Positions 48,201 through 61,299 of a stretch of 64,000 nt of DNA are shown here, in pieces (positions within the stretch are counted from its first letter, which is position 1; every line of letters starts with the position of its first letter). The DNA comes from Bedellia somnulentella. Taxonomy: Eukaryota > Arthropoda > Insecta > Lepidoptera > Bedelliidae. The stretch is taken from contig OY755170.1 in assembly GCA_963576735.1 (NCBI GenBank), positions 24,474,875 to 24,538,874 on the forward strand. The letters run 5' to 3'. The notes below the pieces were generated by a model. The model made no database searches, was not told the origin of the DNA, and was given only the letters and a program-made list of their open reading frames with translations. A program made the position numbers and the translations under genes.

Positions 48201-51200
48201 TGTTGTGATAAGATCTTGTTGGCGCAACTTGATATAACATCTACAATCAAACAAACCATAAATACATTAAAATATGTAAATTTCTCGTGATTACCATGTA
48301 TTTTACTGTATTATACGGAAAACGGGGTGAACACTTCGTGAGGATACTAACTTTGTCGTGTTCATAATTAGTCATAAGACTAGGGTCAGTTCTCGAAATT
48401 TCGTACAAAGAAGTCGTCTGGATAAGTCGTATTTAAATATTTCAGCTATAGCTTTAAATAAACGCATGCGTGTGCAATATCCAGCCAAAGAGTAGGTAAT
48501 TACCTAGATTATAATCTAAACTTCAGATGACATTATTGATATATGAAAATATATACGACCTCCAACATCCTGTCAACAAAATGCGACGTAAGAAATACGT
48601 ACGTTTATTTTGTTTCTAAAGAATGAGAGTTATTCTAATAATATCGTTCATATCCCAATTTGCATAATAATATTGGTAACAATCTTCCAAGGCGCCATAA
48701 GTATCTTGATAGCTATCTATGGCCTAGAATTTCAATGGGTGGGTTAGTTAATATTTACATACATGAATTCATCAACTCAAACCTTTGACATCAGAACGGA
48801 AAAAATATATTATCAACAATACTTTATTACACTAATTGTGTCTGGAACTATTGATTCTGAAGATCTGCGTAACCGATAGCTCTGTCAGTGGTACCAAAAC
48901 TTCTAAACATCATAGTAAATGCTTTCACCTGTATCCAGAGTACCCAGTTTTTTTTGGTCATGATGCCTTTGATCACCCATAATCACTGAGTATAGAATTA
49001 CGCATGGCCGAGTAGCCTCATGGGTACCTCATATTTTCTCTCCCTGTAAACTTAATGAAAAAACTTATATACATGGCTCAGACCCGATATAATATTTGAA
49101 CCCATGGATCTCTGCATTGGAAACAGTATTCTTCTCACTGAGCCGCCAAAGTTGTATCTGTGATCTTGTGAATTTATGTATGTCTGTATGTAATGGTGAA
49201 TAAATTCTCACCTCGGCTAGACATGTACATGGCGTATAGGTAGAGTATGTGATCTCTCAACGTTTTGTCAACACACATAAATACATACATATGCTCACGG
49301 CTATAAATCCCTAGGAGGGGTAGCCAGAGCTAAGGAATTGGAAATTCCTCAGCCACGTTTGGAAATTTTAGTGGGGAAAAGATGGTAAGATAAAGGTTTT
49401 CGGTGATGGGTCTCCAACCACATCGCCCAAAAATCCCTTAAAAGCTCCAAATCCGTTAGTCGCCTCTTACGTACACCCACCGGAAGAAATGGGGTAGTGT
49501 TATTCTATGCCGACACTACACAGCAAACGTTTGTCAAGTTTTGTCAACTCGGACTATATCTAGTGTTAATTTAATTGGGATTTATTTGTTACATAATTTT
49601 ATTCTAATGTGTTGCAAGTATGTGTTGGTTTATTTGGTTTTCTATCTATTACAATATCGTTTTGGAATAGCAATATCTATTGCCTCCTGCAGATTTCGAG
49701 GGTTTTTATTATGCAAACAAAATTTAATATTTGTATCATTATCAACCTTTATTAACGCCATTTCATTGCTAAAATACGATTAAATCTACTTCAGATTGAG
49801 ACCCCCTAAAGACGCTGAATGAAGAATGTGCTACTTAGAATATGAATTCAATGTTTTTGTTAAATGCGAAGGTCATATTCGATGTTATTTTAAAGTTTTT
49901 ATATGTTTGAGTACATCGTACTGTTCTGGGCATTAATTATTAAAATATGTTTATATTGCCCCATCGATATTGACAATATAAAAAGGAGGAATTCAGTCGA
50001 TATCAATTGTCAAATAAGTAATGAAAACCAGTAGAAATCTGCTTTTCTCTGCACATTTTGGCAGAGTTATACATATTTCTAAAACGCTGGTTAACGACAC
50101 TCCTGGATACCTCCATATCATCGTCAATGAAATATTCCCGCGGCCGACGCTGCCAATAAACTGTCAAGAAAATCGATACAAAAGGCGTTTGAATGTTTTA
50201 TGTAACATCAGTATAATATCAAACTGTAGCAGATGCAAAAAGCGTAGTCAGAGCCGCGCCGGTCACGCGACGTACTGTTTGTGAATGCAATGTGTACGCG
50301 CAGATATGATTTCCACTTTCACTGGCGACGGCCACTGCGCCTTGCGCGCTTCCTTGTTCTTCCAAATTCCGCGGCCGTTCTCACCGCATTACCATCAGCG
50401 ATGCGATTTCTTTTAGCATGTACCTGTCCATTTGTTACCGTTTTTTTGGTGAACAGAACCATATATGTACATACTACAGAAACTGTAATTCTGTTTGTTT
50501 AGATGGTGTGTGATCAGACATTTGCGGCTCTAACCGTTGTTGATTTGACTTACTGACTCAGTATAAAAAATATCTAACGCAACTATGCTTATTTGCTACT
50601 TGCTAAATCAAGAGCAAAGAGATTGAAGCAAAATTGTTGCTGAATCATTTGTGATCCTTATCAATTTGCCGCTGACTGAAAATCAGTGCTGTGAGGTAAA
50701 CTCACAACTTTTGCTGTTAGTACCTTTGTTAGAGGCACAGATATACTAAAAAAATATATGTTTTATACTGCTGTTTTATTTTTTTTAATTTTGTGTATTA
50801 ATTAACCTTTTTCCGATTCTTTAATTGTATGTTTTGAATATTTTCGTATCTATTTTTCGTGTATGTGCTGTTCGCTTTTGCCTTATATGCAGCGAATAAA
50901 TAACTTTGTTTCTTAATTTAATCGACTTTACTAGCTCAATACGATTACTATCAAAACACGATCACCAGCCAATCAACTGACAGAACTGCTTGTAGCAATG
51001 AACACCCTTTTTAGGAAGGCCTGTCTCGGAAAGTTGAGTCATTTATTAGTTAGAATTGTTGATCATGGTGACTCATAATTGTAGTGTAGTTGGTTTCCTC
51101 ATATGATTCTATCTAATGTTAATTATTTTTAGCGGTGACACACAAACATACACTGTTTATCCCATCAAGGTATATCCAGAGCTGCAAAATTAATTCAACC

Positions 51201-54200
51201 ACCCCACTTTTTGCAGAAAAAAATTAAATAGTTATAATAATTTGTATCTAGAGTGCCCACTTCTTGCCTGGATGATCATGTACTCACTCAAAAAGTCAGC
51301 GATATTATATGATGAATACATGCTCTATAATAAATTAATCCATAAGTATGCTGTCAGTCTTATATCTTGTTAAGCGAGCGAAAGACAATATGCGTAAGTT
51401 AAATGATGATGTCTGATAAAGTCCTTGCAGAAAGTCACGTGATGGATAGAAAGACCATGTCATCTGTACTTTTGAATAATAAAATGAATTTTATGAGCTC
51501 TGCTGTAGAAAAATTTTAAGTTTTCCTTTTTATGAGGTATTGCTTGCGAATTCATTGCGAATTTCATGGTTTGCTCAATATCATGCCTATTGTTATGAAA
51601 GATAAGTGATAAATTTGATTGCAGCAAGCTTAATGAATATCTCAGCTTACAAGAAATCGCAGCTGCAGTGTTATTTCCTAATTAATGAAAACCGTGTCGA
51701 CTTGGCCAGGCGAATATTCGTGTTGTATTTTGAAATAATTAAATAGGATTTATGGTAGCGTGTTGTAATGCTCGTTGATTGACAATTGTCTACTTAAGTT
51801 TCTTTGTCTTGAACCTTGTAATACATTAACCTATATTTTTAGTCAGGATTACAAATAATTATTCATAGAACTTTTATTTGGATGGGGTGTGAAGTATGAA
51901 TACTTTCAGTAGATACTGATAGAAGTATCCGATTTCTTTTAGTAGGTTACATAAAGGCGACTATGGGCATATGTAAGTCATTTTGAGTAAAAACGAGAAA
52001 AATCGATTAACCAATAATTTATAGATATTTTATTGAAAGGACAACAAACTGGCACTATACTAAACGGTCTGCCTAACATAGAGTTAGTTTCTTATGATTT
52101 TGCAAAGCATAGGTGGAATGAATATCGTCACAAAAAATATACTTTCAGTTTAATGTAAAAGAAAACACTTTTAATATGCAATCGTAAATATGTTCCAGGC
52201 ACGTCCCGAAAGCGAAACACACGACAATGGCGGAGACACCCGAACTCAAACGAATAGCCGAGAACACGAAGATACAGAGCAACGTTAAGTACCATGCGGA
52301 CTTCGAGAAATCCAAAGGGAAATTCACACAGGTCAGTAGTTTCTTTCAGCAGTTCAATACTTCATCATCACCATAGCGCATGTGTTTCCACCATCAGCGG
52401 ATTGTTTCGACCGAGGTCAAGATGATGAGAACCGATACACTACGAATTGTCTTGTCTGGCGGCAGAGTATCGTTGATACAGTAGCCGGTTCCAACGACTA
52501 GCGTCCCTACGAAGTGAATGAATTTCATGTGTATTGCGAGTATGTCATATGAGAAGTGAGATACTTATTTTCTATAAGTAACAAAATATTTAAAATGTTG
52601 CATATTCACTTCAATATCCTAATAATTAGTTGAATAAATTAAAGGACATAAACATTATAAGTTAATGACGGAATTCTTGTCACACAAGACTGACTGAGGT
52701 GAAGGTCATGGGAAATAGCCTTTTCCTTTAACTTAGCATCAACTTATTAATTATGATAATTTTCATAACGTTCAAAATGAATGAAGTGCCTAACCACTAC
52801 CTTTTTTTTATAATGTTAGTAAATGATCGGTACCTAGTAGTTTATGTCATACAAAACACATACATAAATACATAAACTCACGGCCATAAATCCTAAAAGG
52901 GGTAGCCAGAGCTTCAGAGCTAGAAATTCCTCAGCCAGATTTGTAAGTTGATAGGGGACAAGAACTAAAGTATCATTAGTGATGGGTCTCCAACCGCATC
53001 GCCCAAAAACCACTTTTAAAAACCCACAGCCATAGTCGCCTCTTAAGATATCCATGGGTAGAAAGGGGTAGTGACATTCTAAGCCAACACTACACGGCAA
53101 AACATAACCCACTTTTTTAGCCTTTTATAATGCTCGAGTGGATATAAGCAACGGTCCCTACTTTTATGCTTAAGTTTCCAATCTACTAATGTTAGATGTC
53201 GCTACAATTGCAGGTGGCCGACGACCCCGAGACGCTGAGGATCAAAGCCAACACGAAGATCATCAGCAACGTGGCGTACCACGGCGACCTTGAGAAGAAG
53301 GCGCACATGGAGCGCCAGCGGCTCATCAACGAGAATGGGGAGATTGTCGGTGAGCTCATATTTGTATTACATTTGTTATGTGTTTGTTTGTGTACTAGTA
53401 ACCAGTCAGGCTTTGTAACGAGGTTTCTTTATCATTAGTATTCTGTAACTTGTGATACGTTTAATAGTCTTGTTAATCTAAAATCCGCTCTTAGGTTAGG
53501 CTGCCTAGCAGAAGCTCAATTATAATGTTACATAAAGTTTTGAGGTTTTATTTATTTGACTCGGACATGTATGATACATAAGTAATACTTCTTCCAAAAT
53601 AATTTGTATTTATTACATGTATATTGTTAACAGGGCTTAATAGATTACCTCTTTAGTAACTTTTTCATCATTTTAACCAATAGGTTTATACTTGATTTCT
53701 CATAAGTGATTTTAAATTCCTAAAATGAGCGTGATTGTCGATCTGGAATGGATCCCTAAAATAGTACCTAACCTAATAGATACAATAAACACGAACGTGA
53801 AATAAAAACAACTCGTTTATGTGTCACAGCCCAGATGCCTCTATTTATCCAAAGCTCGAATTACTCGGATAACTATGGCAGATTGCCAATACAATTAATA
53901 ACATGATATGATAGGTTAATTTTGAATCGTATGAGTGATTGCAAAAACCTAACAATTTTTAAAAATGCCAGTACTCGTGCGATCTAGGGCGTTCTACTAG
54001 TTTAAATAGCCCTCTTAATTTTTCTTTAAATTTCTTACTTTACTTATAAACTAGTCTATATCAATAATGTAACTCAAATGTTTCAAAATTACCCTATAAT
54101 GGCAGAAGGTCGTTATTTATTGTATAGGGATATCTGAAATAGTTATCAGACAACGCATGGCTTGAGATCAGAATGTTCATAGCTTCACTCACCGCGTTTC

Positions 54201-57200
54201 CTTTAACGCTTCTCTTAATATCTTTCTCATCTCTTTTCCTCGTGTGTTTACAATTTGCAGATATACTAACTGTTCCACTGTCTCACCATCTATTATAAAT
54301 TTATATTATGTCATACTTTTCTCCCCACTTACTTTGCTTTTGTACATTCCCTTTTTTTTCAGAGATGGATATGGACTATATCTGAAAGTATAATTTCAAT
54401 ATATGTTACATGAATAAAAGTTGTATACCTTGTCATAAAGCCGATAATAGGTGTTGCCAAGATACAACAACAACATAAAATGGGTGAAAAAGATGACAAG
54501 CGCCCTGTTAGTCTTTGAACATTCATAATTTTAATTAATTCTCGAGACACACTGTTCGTCACAAAACCCCTTTTAAGTATAACAAAATTAGGAATTTCTA
54601 AGAATAGGACGTAAACTGTTTTTATACATCTAAAAGTCTAAGAAGGTGCAACGTATAATGTTAGTTAATGAATCTATTTCTTAATTATATGACAATAATA
54701 TATTTTATTAACAAAATGGAATCGACTTCACAGCTATTTGGACGGAACCCAAATTTTTCATGCAAAATTCGATAATCAATATAGTCGTACACATTTTAAT
54801 TTTTATGTATTGTAATATTTTTATAATTGCGCCATCAAACCTCATGAAAATTTAGTGGGAGCACTCTGAAAACAAATACACCAGAACAAAAAACAACTTT
54901 TGAAATTGATTGACCATTGATGGAGTAATCGAATACAATACATACAAAGAATACATACAATCAAATTGAGTAGTGTTTTGAAGTCGTTCGACAATGTTTC
55001 ATAGATCAGCTAGTATAAATTATATGTGTGAAATAGAAACCGTTTATAACTATGGGTATGTCGTAAACATAGTTCCATCGCGATATTTTCATTCCTACAT
55101 TGTTCAGAGATAAGAAACATCGTTATCTTGGCTATTTAAAGTTCTCAAGCAGAAACTTGAGAAATTACCGTGACACTACGAGCAACACCTTATGTTTTGA
55201 TAGGCAAATACTTCTCTTACTGAGATACTTAGAAAACTTAGCAGCAGGGAGGTTCTATGGTTTATTTAAATGATTCTAAATCAGCGAAATATAGTTATTA
55301 ATAATTTATCTGGACGGTGGAAAATAATCATCTTCTTTACTTATATATTTTTATTGTATCTTTTCATTAAAACGTATTACGCTTCCCTAATAGGTTCTGT
55401 TTGTCGGCCTGTGATGTTTTAACTTTCACACGTACCGTACGAGTAATTAGTCCGGCAATGCCACACATACTGTATACGTATATACGTGTGAAAAGTCCCT
55501 GACTTAATTTCTAGAAATTATCAATAGGATGACCAATAAACTGGTATACAACTTTGATAATACCATAAAGTAGAGATGCATGTACACAATCAACTTAAGT
55601 CACCCCAAAACTAACCCGACTGAAAATTAGACGACCCACAATAAAAATGGTTCCATTTTGAACCATTGTAAATAAAACATATTGCTGTATGTCACAACTA
55701 AAATCTAGTTAAATAACTGTTTCAATTTTACTTTTTTTGTTTGAGTGTAAAATAATTGAAAGTAGTATTAATAATTCGCAAAGAGCGGAGCCTGGTTACT
55801 AGTACACCAATAAACATTTCAAAGTATACATTTAAATACTATAAAGCACATAGTAAACTCGTGTGACTAATTAGTGTCATTGCCATTGTAGTATTAATTA
55901 ATGAGGCCCATTGAAATCTTGTGAGAATCATTCATTACCACCGTTTTTTCTTTAGCTTGTTTGTAGTGCTGCTTTGTTACTGGAATATTTACTTGGTTTT
56001 TTCCATAATAGTGTACTTAGTCATCATTAGCAGCTATTTGGTTATGATTTGAACAACATACGTGTGTAACAAGAGACTAGTAATTATTTTGTCACAGAGC
56101 TTACCTGTTAATATTCTTATTAGATTGTAAAATCAGTACATAAATAATCATTTCTATTGTTATGTTGTATCATAGAATAATATTTAAATTGATCTCACCT
56201 CCCGTGGGAAGCACATTTTTGAGTCTCGATTCCTATAAACTATTTCATCGAAAGTTCAGTAAACAGTACACAAAGCAGTACACGCACGCATTTCATATTG
56301 TGTTGTCGTACCGAGTGATTAACCGTGGGTCGTGGTGTGGCAGAGGTTCCGTCCACGGACAACTACCACCAGCAGATCGAGAGCTACGCCACGGAGATGC
56401 TGCCCCCCGCCGCGCCCGCCCCCGCCCCCGCCCCCGCGCCCGCCCACTACCAATATGCGCCGCAGGACCACCAGAAACACCACTACTATTCGAACCAGTA
56501 CCAAAACATGAACCCGCCGCCGCCGCCCGCTCCGCAAAACAACAGCAACAACTACGAAGACTATCATTACTCGTACGGACAATACCAGCAACATAATATG
56601 GGCGTCAGTCAGCAACAAAAGATCGGGCGCATCCAAGACTACGACCCGCTCAGCGACGGGCCCCGCGTGCCCCCCGCGACACAGCGGGCCACCACTACAC
56701 TCATCTACAACAGTACTAATGAGCCCAGGCAGAAAGGTACCCCATTCATTTAAACATTGTAAGCCATCATCATTGTGATCATTGTGTTTGCTTGGAACTA
56801 ACACCCGCTTGTGGAACACTACCCAACAATATCTTTTATGCATGGACCTTGCGTGTCAAAAAGTTTATTAAACTTCTATTTTCTGAAACTAAAACTGCAA
56901 GTCTGTTTTGTAGTATCATCTCTGCCATGATTCTTTTTAAAGAATAGTGACACTTTAACAAAATTTAACATACAATTGAGTCTAAAACGCAAGTTACAAT
57001 ACAAAAAATATGACACGCCTAGTGCATGCTACTCATTCTTTGGTCTCTCATTGAAAGCATTAATAAGTTTCCTTTCCATTTGTAGGCGGGCACCGGACCA
57101 CAATGGGGCAGGGTCGAGCTGTCGCGCGCGGCCCAGAGATGGCGCTAGAAGACACGCATACCAATACCAGGCCACAGATGGCGCCGGCTGTTAATCAGGT

Positions 57201-59613
57201 AAAATCATACTAAAACATAAATTAATATTGTATATTTTCACGTTAAAACGTACTATAAATAGATGAAAGCCGGCTGCAAGCACTAAAATGAGCCAGTGAA
57301 GCAAGGGACGGAAGGAACATTCCAATAAACATTACTTGAACTTGTTACATTCCTGATTTATAAACCTATTATTCTGTTTATATATATAAAATTGCAAATT
57401 TTTATGAAGGGTTGCATAAAATTTTACAAAGGCAATCTTTAAAGAAGACAACGATTTTATGCAATATTAAACTACATGTATTCGCGGCTGTCAAACCTCA
57501 CATTAACTAACATCTATAGGTTTACTTACAGTTAAAATCCACAATGATTGGGGACACTTTTTACATTATTACCTCAGCTGGTTAGCTGGTTAGGTTAGGT
57601 TGGTTGAAGCAAGTCAGATTTGCAGCAATTAAATAATTAATTTAATTTCAGCCGTTACAAGATTACTCTAAGCAGCAAGCAATTTCAGTAAAACCTATGT
57701 TAGTCAATACACGTTTCTTATTAAAGTTTCGCTTAGTTTTGAATTTGTGGACCAAAGTATCTAAAAGTTTTTGAAAATAGTAACATACATACATATACTC
57801 ACGGCTATAATTCACTGGAAGGGGTAGCCAGAGCTAAGGAATTAGAAATTCCTCAGCCACTTTTGGAAAGTTGAGTGGGGAAAAGATGGTATAATAAGGT
57901 TGTTGGCGATGGGTCTCCAACCGCATCGCCCAATGTTCCCTTAAAAGCCCCAATACCGTTAGTCGCCTCTTACGTACACCCGCCGGTAGAAAAGGGGTAG
58001 CGCTATTCTAAGTCGGTGCTACACAGCTAATAATAATAATATGAAAATAGTTATTTATAATTATGCTTGTTTGCTAATATCATTAAAAATAACATAGGAC
58101 TAGAATGAAAGGTGTACATTTTTACTTAAAACCAATTAATCATAATAACAGCTCAGAATGATCTGGAAAATACGAAACGGTTTGCTTGCTTTGTCTTTAC
58201 ATTGCTTTGCGTTGCTTGAATTAGTGGATAATGGTCAGTAAACATAACATAACATAAACGTTCACGCCGTTTATCCCCGAAGGGGTTGGCAGAGGTACCA
58301 ATACTCCTGAACTCACATGGCAAGCGCCATCTAGTTTCTAGAGAAGGTACCCACGTTTTGCTTAGACAGTATACTCACGTGATAGGGGGCAGGCCTATCG
58401 CCGTTTTGTACGATACGAATACACTGTCACATGACTAAGTACAACTCAGCCATGTGGGTTTCCTCACGATGTTTTCCCTCACCGTTAGCAACCATGATAA
58501 ATTAACCACACATATGACTTTAGAAAAGACAAATTGGTGTAGGCCCGTCCCAGGATTGGAACTCTCGCCCTTCTGTTTTTCGGGCGGGTGTTCTACCCAC
58601 TGGACTATCATGTCGCACAATGGTCAGTAAAGTCAGTTCAAATCAGCTTTTTGGCTAAGGTCTGCCACATTTTGCGTAAAATATTCTGTAAAGTCAGTAT
58701 TTTGAAGATCAGGGGCTGCATTTTAACTATATTTACTTCATACAAGTAATCTAGTGACTGTAAAGAAAGTTGTTAAGTATGTTTTCGCCAATCAAGGTAA
58801 AATATTAGCCATTTACCACTTAACTTACCAAAACACATACTTGTTTCACTGGTGAACAGTAGATTTTTTTCAAGTCAGGTTTAAATTTATAAACACTTAT
58901 ATTTGCAGCTAAAAATCTCAAGAAGAGGTAGTCTGAGCTTCATAGTTAGTAATTACTAAACCACTTTTGGAACTTTAGTGGGGAAATATTGCAAAGTAAA
59001 GGATAGTTGGTGACGGATCTTCAGTCACATTGTGCAACAATCACCTAAAAACCCAAAAGTCGCCTAATTACGACCTTGAAACTGATCGTTGAAAAGAAAT
59101 AGGTTTGTGCCATCCTAAGCCGATGCTGCACAGCTATTGCATCACATTTATTTTATTGGACTCGGTTTATTTGTGTTACTGTATAGGTATTTTTCACTTG
59201 TTCAGTCAGTAGTTAAGATTTTATTCAATAAAATTACTAAGTTTCTTGTTTAGCCATGAAGTTAGTTTCAACCCCTGAGGTTGTATAAAAACCAGCGACA
59301 GCCTTACGGGTATTAATTTGCCAATGGATCTGCCTGAACTGATTATACCTCTGCCATACGCACGTACGGCTGCAATAACGCACGCACTCTCTCTTAGATA
59401 AAACCACTCATAGATGCGGTAGCTAACCATTAGGTCCTATGTGGTCCACCATGCCTGGCTGAGTGCGGAAATCCCTGACTTGTACTCCCTGTTTGATAAT
59501 AATAATGAAATAATTGCTGCATGATTTAGGTAACCTTCATTTAATAGTTATTATATATTTTTCAGCGAGTGTTCATCGCAATGTACGATTACGAAGCCAA
59601 CGACAGCGACGAG
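42206..59613 (+). CDS. Lasp: Lasp (LIM and SH3 protein), seven exons, 3' end outside window
   Basis: Actin-binding scaffold of the nebulin family; in insects it acts at muscle Z-discs/thin filaments and other actin structures. Exons: 42206-42274, 47742-47836, 52199-52331, 53214-53349, 56344-56736, 57086-57198, 59566-59613. Together they give 987 nt, exactly 329 codons, with all junctions GT-AG and in frame. Domains: LIM at residues 5-56 (zinc ligands C5, C8, H26, C29, C32, C35, C53, H56); two nebulin repeats around residues 70-145; a long Pro/Ala/Gln/Tyr-rich linker; and the start of the SH3 domain ([16 protein letters not shown]). The remaining SH3 exon or exons must lie beyond 64000. Identified by recall of fly Lasp (MNKTCARC...ELKCLDK). 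Confidence 0.95.
43450..43621 (-). repeat. SINE family A copy, 5' truncated and diverged
   Basis: Has the TACATATGTGTACGGCTATAAATC end and the body as far as AAAAATCACTTTAAAAG, then stops. In Lasp intron 1. Confidence 0.7.
45895..46025 (+). promoter_or_regulatory. GC-rich island in Lasp intron 1, possible alternative first exon
   Basis: An isolated GC-rich stretch (GGAGCAGGAAGGAGCGGCGC, GGGCGCTGCCGGCCGCGGGC) followed by a good donor, GCG|GTGAGATC at about 46007. It codes no recognisable protein. It could be an untranslated first exon for a shorter Lasp transcript or a regulatory element; this is inference only. Confidence 0.35.
47742..47836 (+). CDS. Lasp: Lasp coding exon 2
   Basis: [20 protein letters not shown] then [12 protein letters not shown]: the second half of the LIM domain. 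Acceptor GGTTGCAG, donor GAAGC|GTAAGT. Confidence 0.96.
48900..49157 (-). repeat. Diverged tRNA-derived SINE
   Basis: On the minus strand the head reads TGGCGGCTCAGTGAGAAG (A-box-like), then GGGTTCAAATATT (B-box-like), then a body ending GCCATGCG. No clear target duplication. Confidence 0.55.
49272..49525 (-). repeat. SINE family A copy
   Basis: Nearly full length in Lasp intron 2. Likely target duplication AACGTTTTGTCAA on the left and AACGTTTGTCAA on the right. Confidence 0.85.
50090..50420. other. GC-richer stretch in Lasp intron 2, unassigned
   Basis: Contains AAATATTCCCGCGGCCGACG and CCAAATTCCGCGGCCGTTCT. Two overlapping short frames (50021-50502) have no recognisable motif. It might be a regulatory element or an untranslated exon; nothing further can be supported. 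Confidence 0.3.
52199..52331 (+). CDS. Lasp: Lasp coding exon 3 (nebulin repeat 1)
   Basis: [20 protein letters not shown] then [20 protein letters not shown] and KFTQ. Carries the nebulin signature [13 protein letters not shown]. Acceptor TTCCAG, donor CAG|GTCAGT. Confidence 0.96.
52860..53100 (-). repeat. SINE family A copy
   Basis: In Lasp intron 3, about 115 bp upstream of exon 4. It has the ACATACATAAATACATAAAC tail and ends GCCAACACTACACGGC. Short shared flank CAAAACA on both sides. Confidence 0.82.
53214..53349 (+). CDS. Lasp: Lasp coding exon 4 (nebulin repeat 2)
   Basis: [20 protein letters not shown] then [20 protein letters not shown] and NGEIV. Donor GTCG|GTGAGC. Confidence 0.96.
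53350..56343. other. Lasp intron 4, no supported gene
   Basis: 3 kb of AT-rich intron. Around 54725-55015 there is Helitron-like debris (motifs as in 59928-60945), too decayed to bound. Confidence 0.5.
56344..56736 (+). CDS. Lasp: Lasp coding exon 5 (low-complexity linker)
   Basis: 130 codons: [20 protein letters not shown], an Ala-Pro run ([13 protein letters not shown]), [20 protein letters not shown], a PPPPPAP block, several Q/N/Y-rich segments, and [21 protein letters not shown]-rich, unlike its introns. Acceptor TGGCAG has a weak pyrimidine tract but the phase is exact. Donor AAAG|GTACCC. The long minus-strand frame here is a shadow. Confidence 0.9.
57086..57198 (+). CDS. Lasp: Lasp coding exon 6
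   Basis: [20 protein letters not shown] then [17 protein letters not shown]. Linker sequence without a known domain; acceptor TTTGTAG, donor CAG|GTAAAA. Possibly alternatively spliced, since it is flanked by exons of phase 1 and phase 0. Confidence 0.82.
57781..58041 (-). repeat. SINE family A copy with target duplication
   Basis: TGAAAATAG at 57772-57780 and 58042-58050 flanks a full-length copy. In Lasp intron 6. Confidence 0.88.
58243..58618 (-). repeat. SINE family B, full-length tRNA-derived copy
   Basis: A 13-bp duplication, AATGGTCAGTAAA, lies at 58230-58242 and 58619-58631. The minus-strand head GCGACATGATAGTCCAGTGG has an A box (TAGTCCAGTGGG) and AGTTCCAATCC as a B box. The 3' end reads CTGCCAACCCCTTCGGGGAT then AAACGGCGTGAACG and a TTATG repeat tail. 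This tail resembles the end of the LINE at 1030-3185 and of SINE A. The 61-codon frame here is not a gene. Confidence 0.88.
58907..59134 (-). repeat. Old SINE family A copy
   Basis: Diverged over its whole length but still recognisable (AGAAGAGGTAGTCTGAGCTT; CCTAAGCCGATGCTGCACAG). Confidence 0.65.
59566..59613 (+). CDS. Lasp: Lasp coding exon 7 (start of SH3 domain)
   Basis: [16 protein letters not shown], with the ALYDY-type motif as AMYDY. Acceptor TTTTTCAG, donor GAG|GTAAGA. Confidence 0.95.
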
Positions 59614-59927
59614 GTAAGATCATTTATCTTTATAACATTGATGAAAAGTTACACATAGTTTTAATTTAAAACTATGTTATAAATGATTGTATGACATGGT
59701 GAGAGGTAATGTGTTTCTTGTGTGAATTACTGTAACAGTAAAAAATAACATACACAAATATTTTTTCACATTTGTAAGCGAACAAGCACAGTGTTAGATG
59801 TATTAAAGTAAAATTGGCAAACAAGATATAAGGCTATTTTAAGCTCTTTTAAGCAGTTTTGGAAGATCAACTCGTTACCACTGTATTTTTTTTACACAAT
59901 TTAATAACACAGATTTATATTGTGTTA

Positions 59928-60945
59928 CTAGCTGACCCCACAGACTTCGTACTGTCAAAAGTGTAGACTTTGACGTCGTCAAACTGAAATATTTAACTGA
60001 CCTGTTGAGGGTCTCTGTCATGCGATGAGAAAAAAGGTGTTTTTCATAGTGTCCTCACAATTTTTTCACTTTATAAATTTTTAGTTTATAAGTATAGTAG
60101 TTTCGGCTGAGCATTGATTCTTAGCCTGTTTAACCATTTTTTAAGAAAATTTATTGATCTCTTAATTTTTCTGGGATAAAAAGTGTCCTATTGTATTAAT
60201 TGGGATAATTATCTGGCTTCCTGTAAATTTTATTTTAAATACGTTCTGCGAATTAGTCTACATTTAGCTACAAACACACAAACATCTGAACTATCACATT
60301 TATAATATTAATAGGATAAGGCTTAAACATAAGCTTCTCGCGCAGGTGACCTCGCTCGCCGGCCAGCGCAGCGTCTTGTTTTGCGCTTCATGCACGCGTG
60401 TAAATTTTGTTACGGAGTAATTTAAAAATTGTATTATCTTCTAAGATGTTTATTTAAATTAAGTGATGTCAAGGACAATTTTGTTCTCAATTAAATACTC
60501 TCAATCAACAACATATTTATTTGGATAAAGATTAATATTATGTTGATAAAACATTATGGCAATTATGCATTAAATTCGACCAAATTTATTTACCATAAAA
60601 ATGGTTATAGTAAGTGAAACTTAAAAGTTAGACATATACTGTCGCGGGCATTTTTTTAGATCATTTAAACAGAAATAATTCTTTAATAATTTTTTTTTGG
60701 GTAACTTAAACCGTTTACGCAGCGCACACAACGGAAGCCTTAGTATGAATAATTATCCCCGTTTTTGCAACATTATTCGCTGATAGTTTGCTCGTGTTGG
60801 TCGCAGCGTGATGATATATAGCCTAAAACCTTCCTCAATAAATGGACTATCCAACACAAAAATAATTTTTCAATTTGATTGCGTAGTTCCTGAGATCCTA
60901 GCGTTCAAACAAACAAACTCTTCAGCTTTATAATATTAGTATAGA
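59928..60945 (-). mobile_element. Non-autonomous Helitron in Lasp intron 7
   Basis: On the minus strand it begins A|TCTATACTAATATTATAAAG, a classic lepidopteran Helitron start, and ends GTGGGGTCAGCTAG|T. It shows TC at the 5' end, CTAG at the 3' end and insertion between A and T. About 1.0 kb with no RepHel ORF. Confidence 0.8.
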
Positions 60946-61299
60946 TTAGAGTGGCAGTTCAATTTATCTTTTTGTAACAACAATTAGATCCTAACTAGAT
61001 GTTAGTAATTCTGGATATAATTTGATTTTCTCTGGTAGATATCAATATATTAGGCATGGCTATTAAGTATTAAAGATATGCTGCCAAAATTTACGTAAAA
61101 TACTGGCCGTAATTGTTATTAAATCAAAGTATTGGGTTGCAATTCGTAATCAAATATCGTTGAATATGAATAAGCAAATTGTTTATCAGCTTTAACTTTA
61201 GCACTCTATAGTTATTATTCAAACTAAAACTCCAACATTTATGCAGTAATTACCCAAAGATATGTCACTTGGTGTTCAGAGTATTGATTATACATTAAA

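Noticed and set aside
48047..48290. Opposing short frames in Lasp intron 2
   Set aside because: Overlapping 70-74 residue frames on both strands in AT-rich DNA, without motif or splice support.
56319..56843. 174-residue minus-strand frame rich in Val/Arg/Gly
   Set aside because: Shadow of the GC-rich Lasp exon 5 on the opposite strand; no motif and no splice logic.
58435..58620. 61-residue minus-strand frame
   Set aside because: Lies wholly within the tRNA-like head and body of a SINE B copy with target duplications.
60345..60400. Possible next Lasp SH3 exon (CGCGCAG|GTGACCTCGCTC)
   Set aside because: The translation VTSLAGQRS does not fit SH3 (expected acidic-loop and GW motifs), and the site is inside a Helitron.
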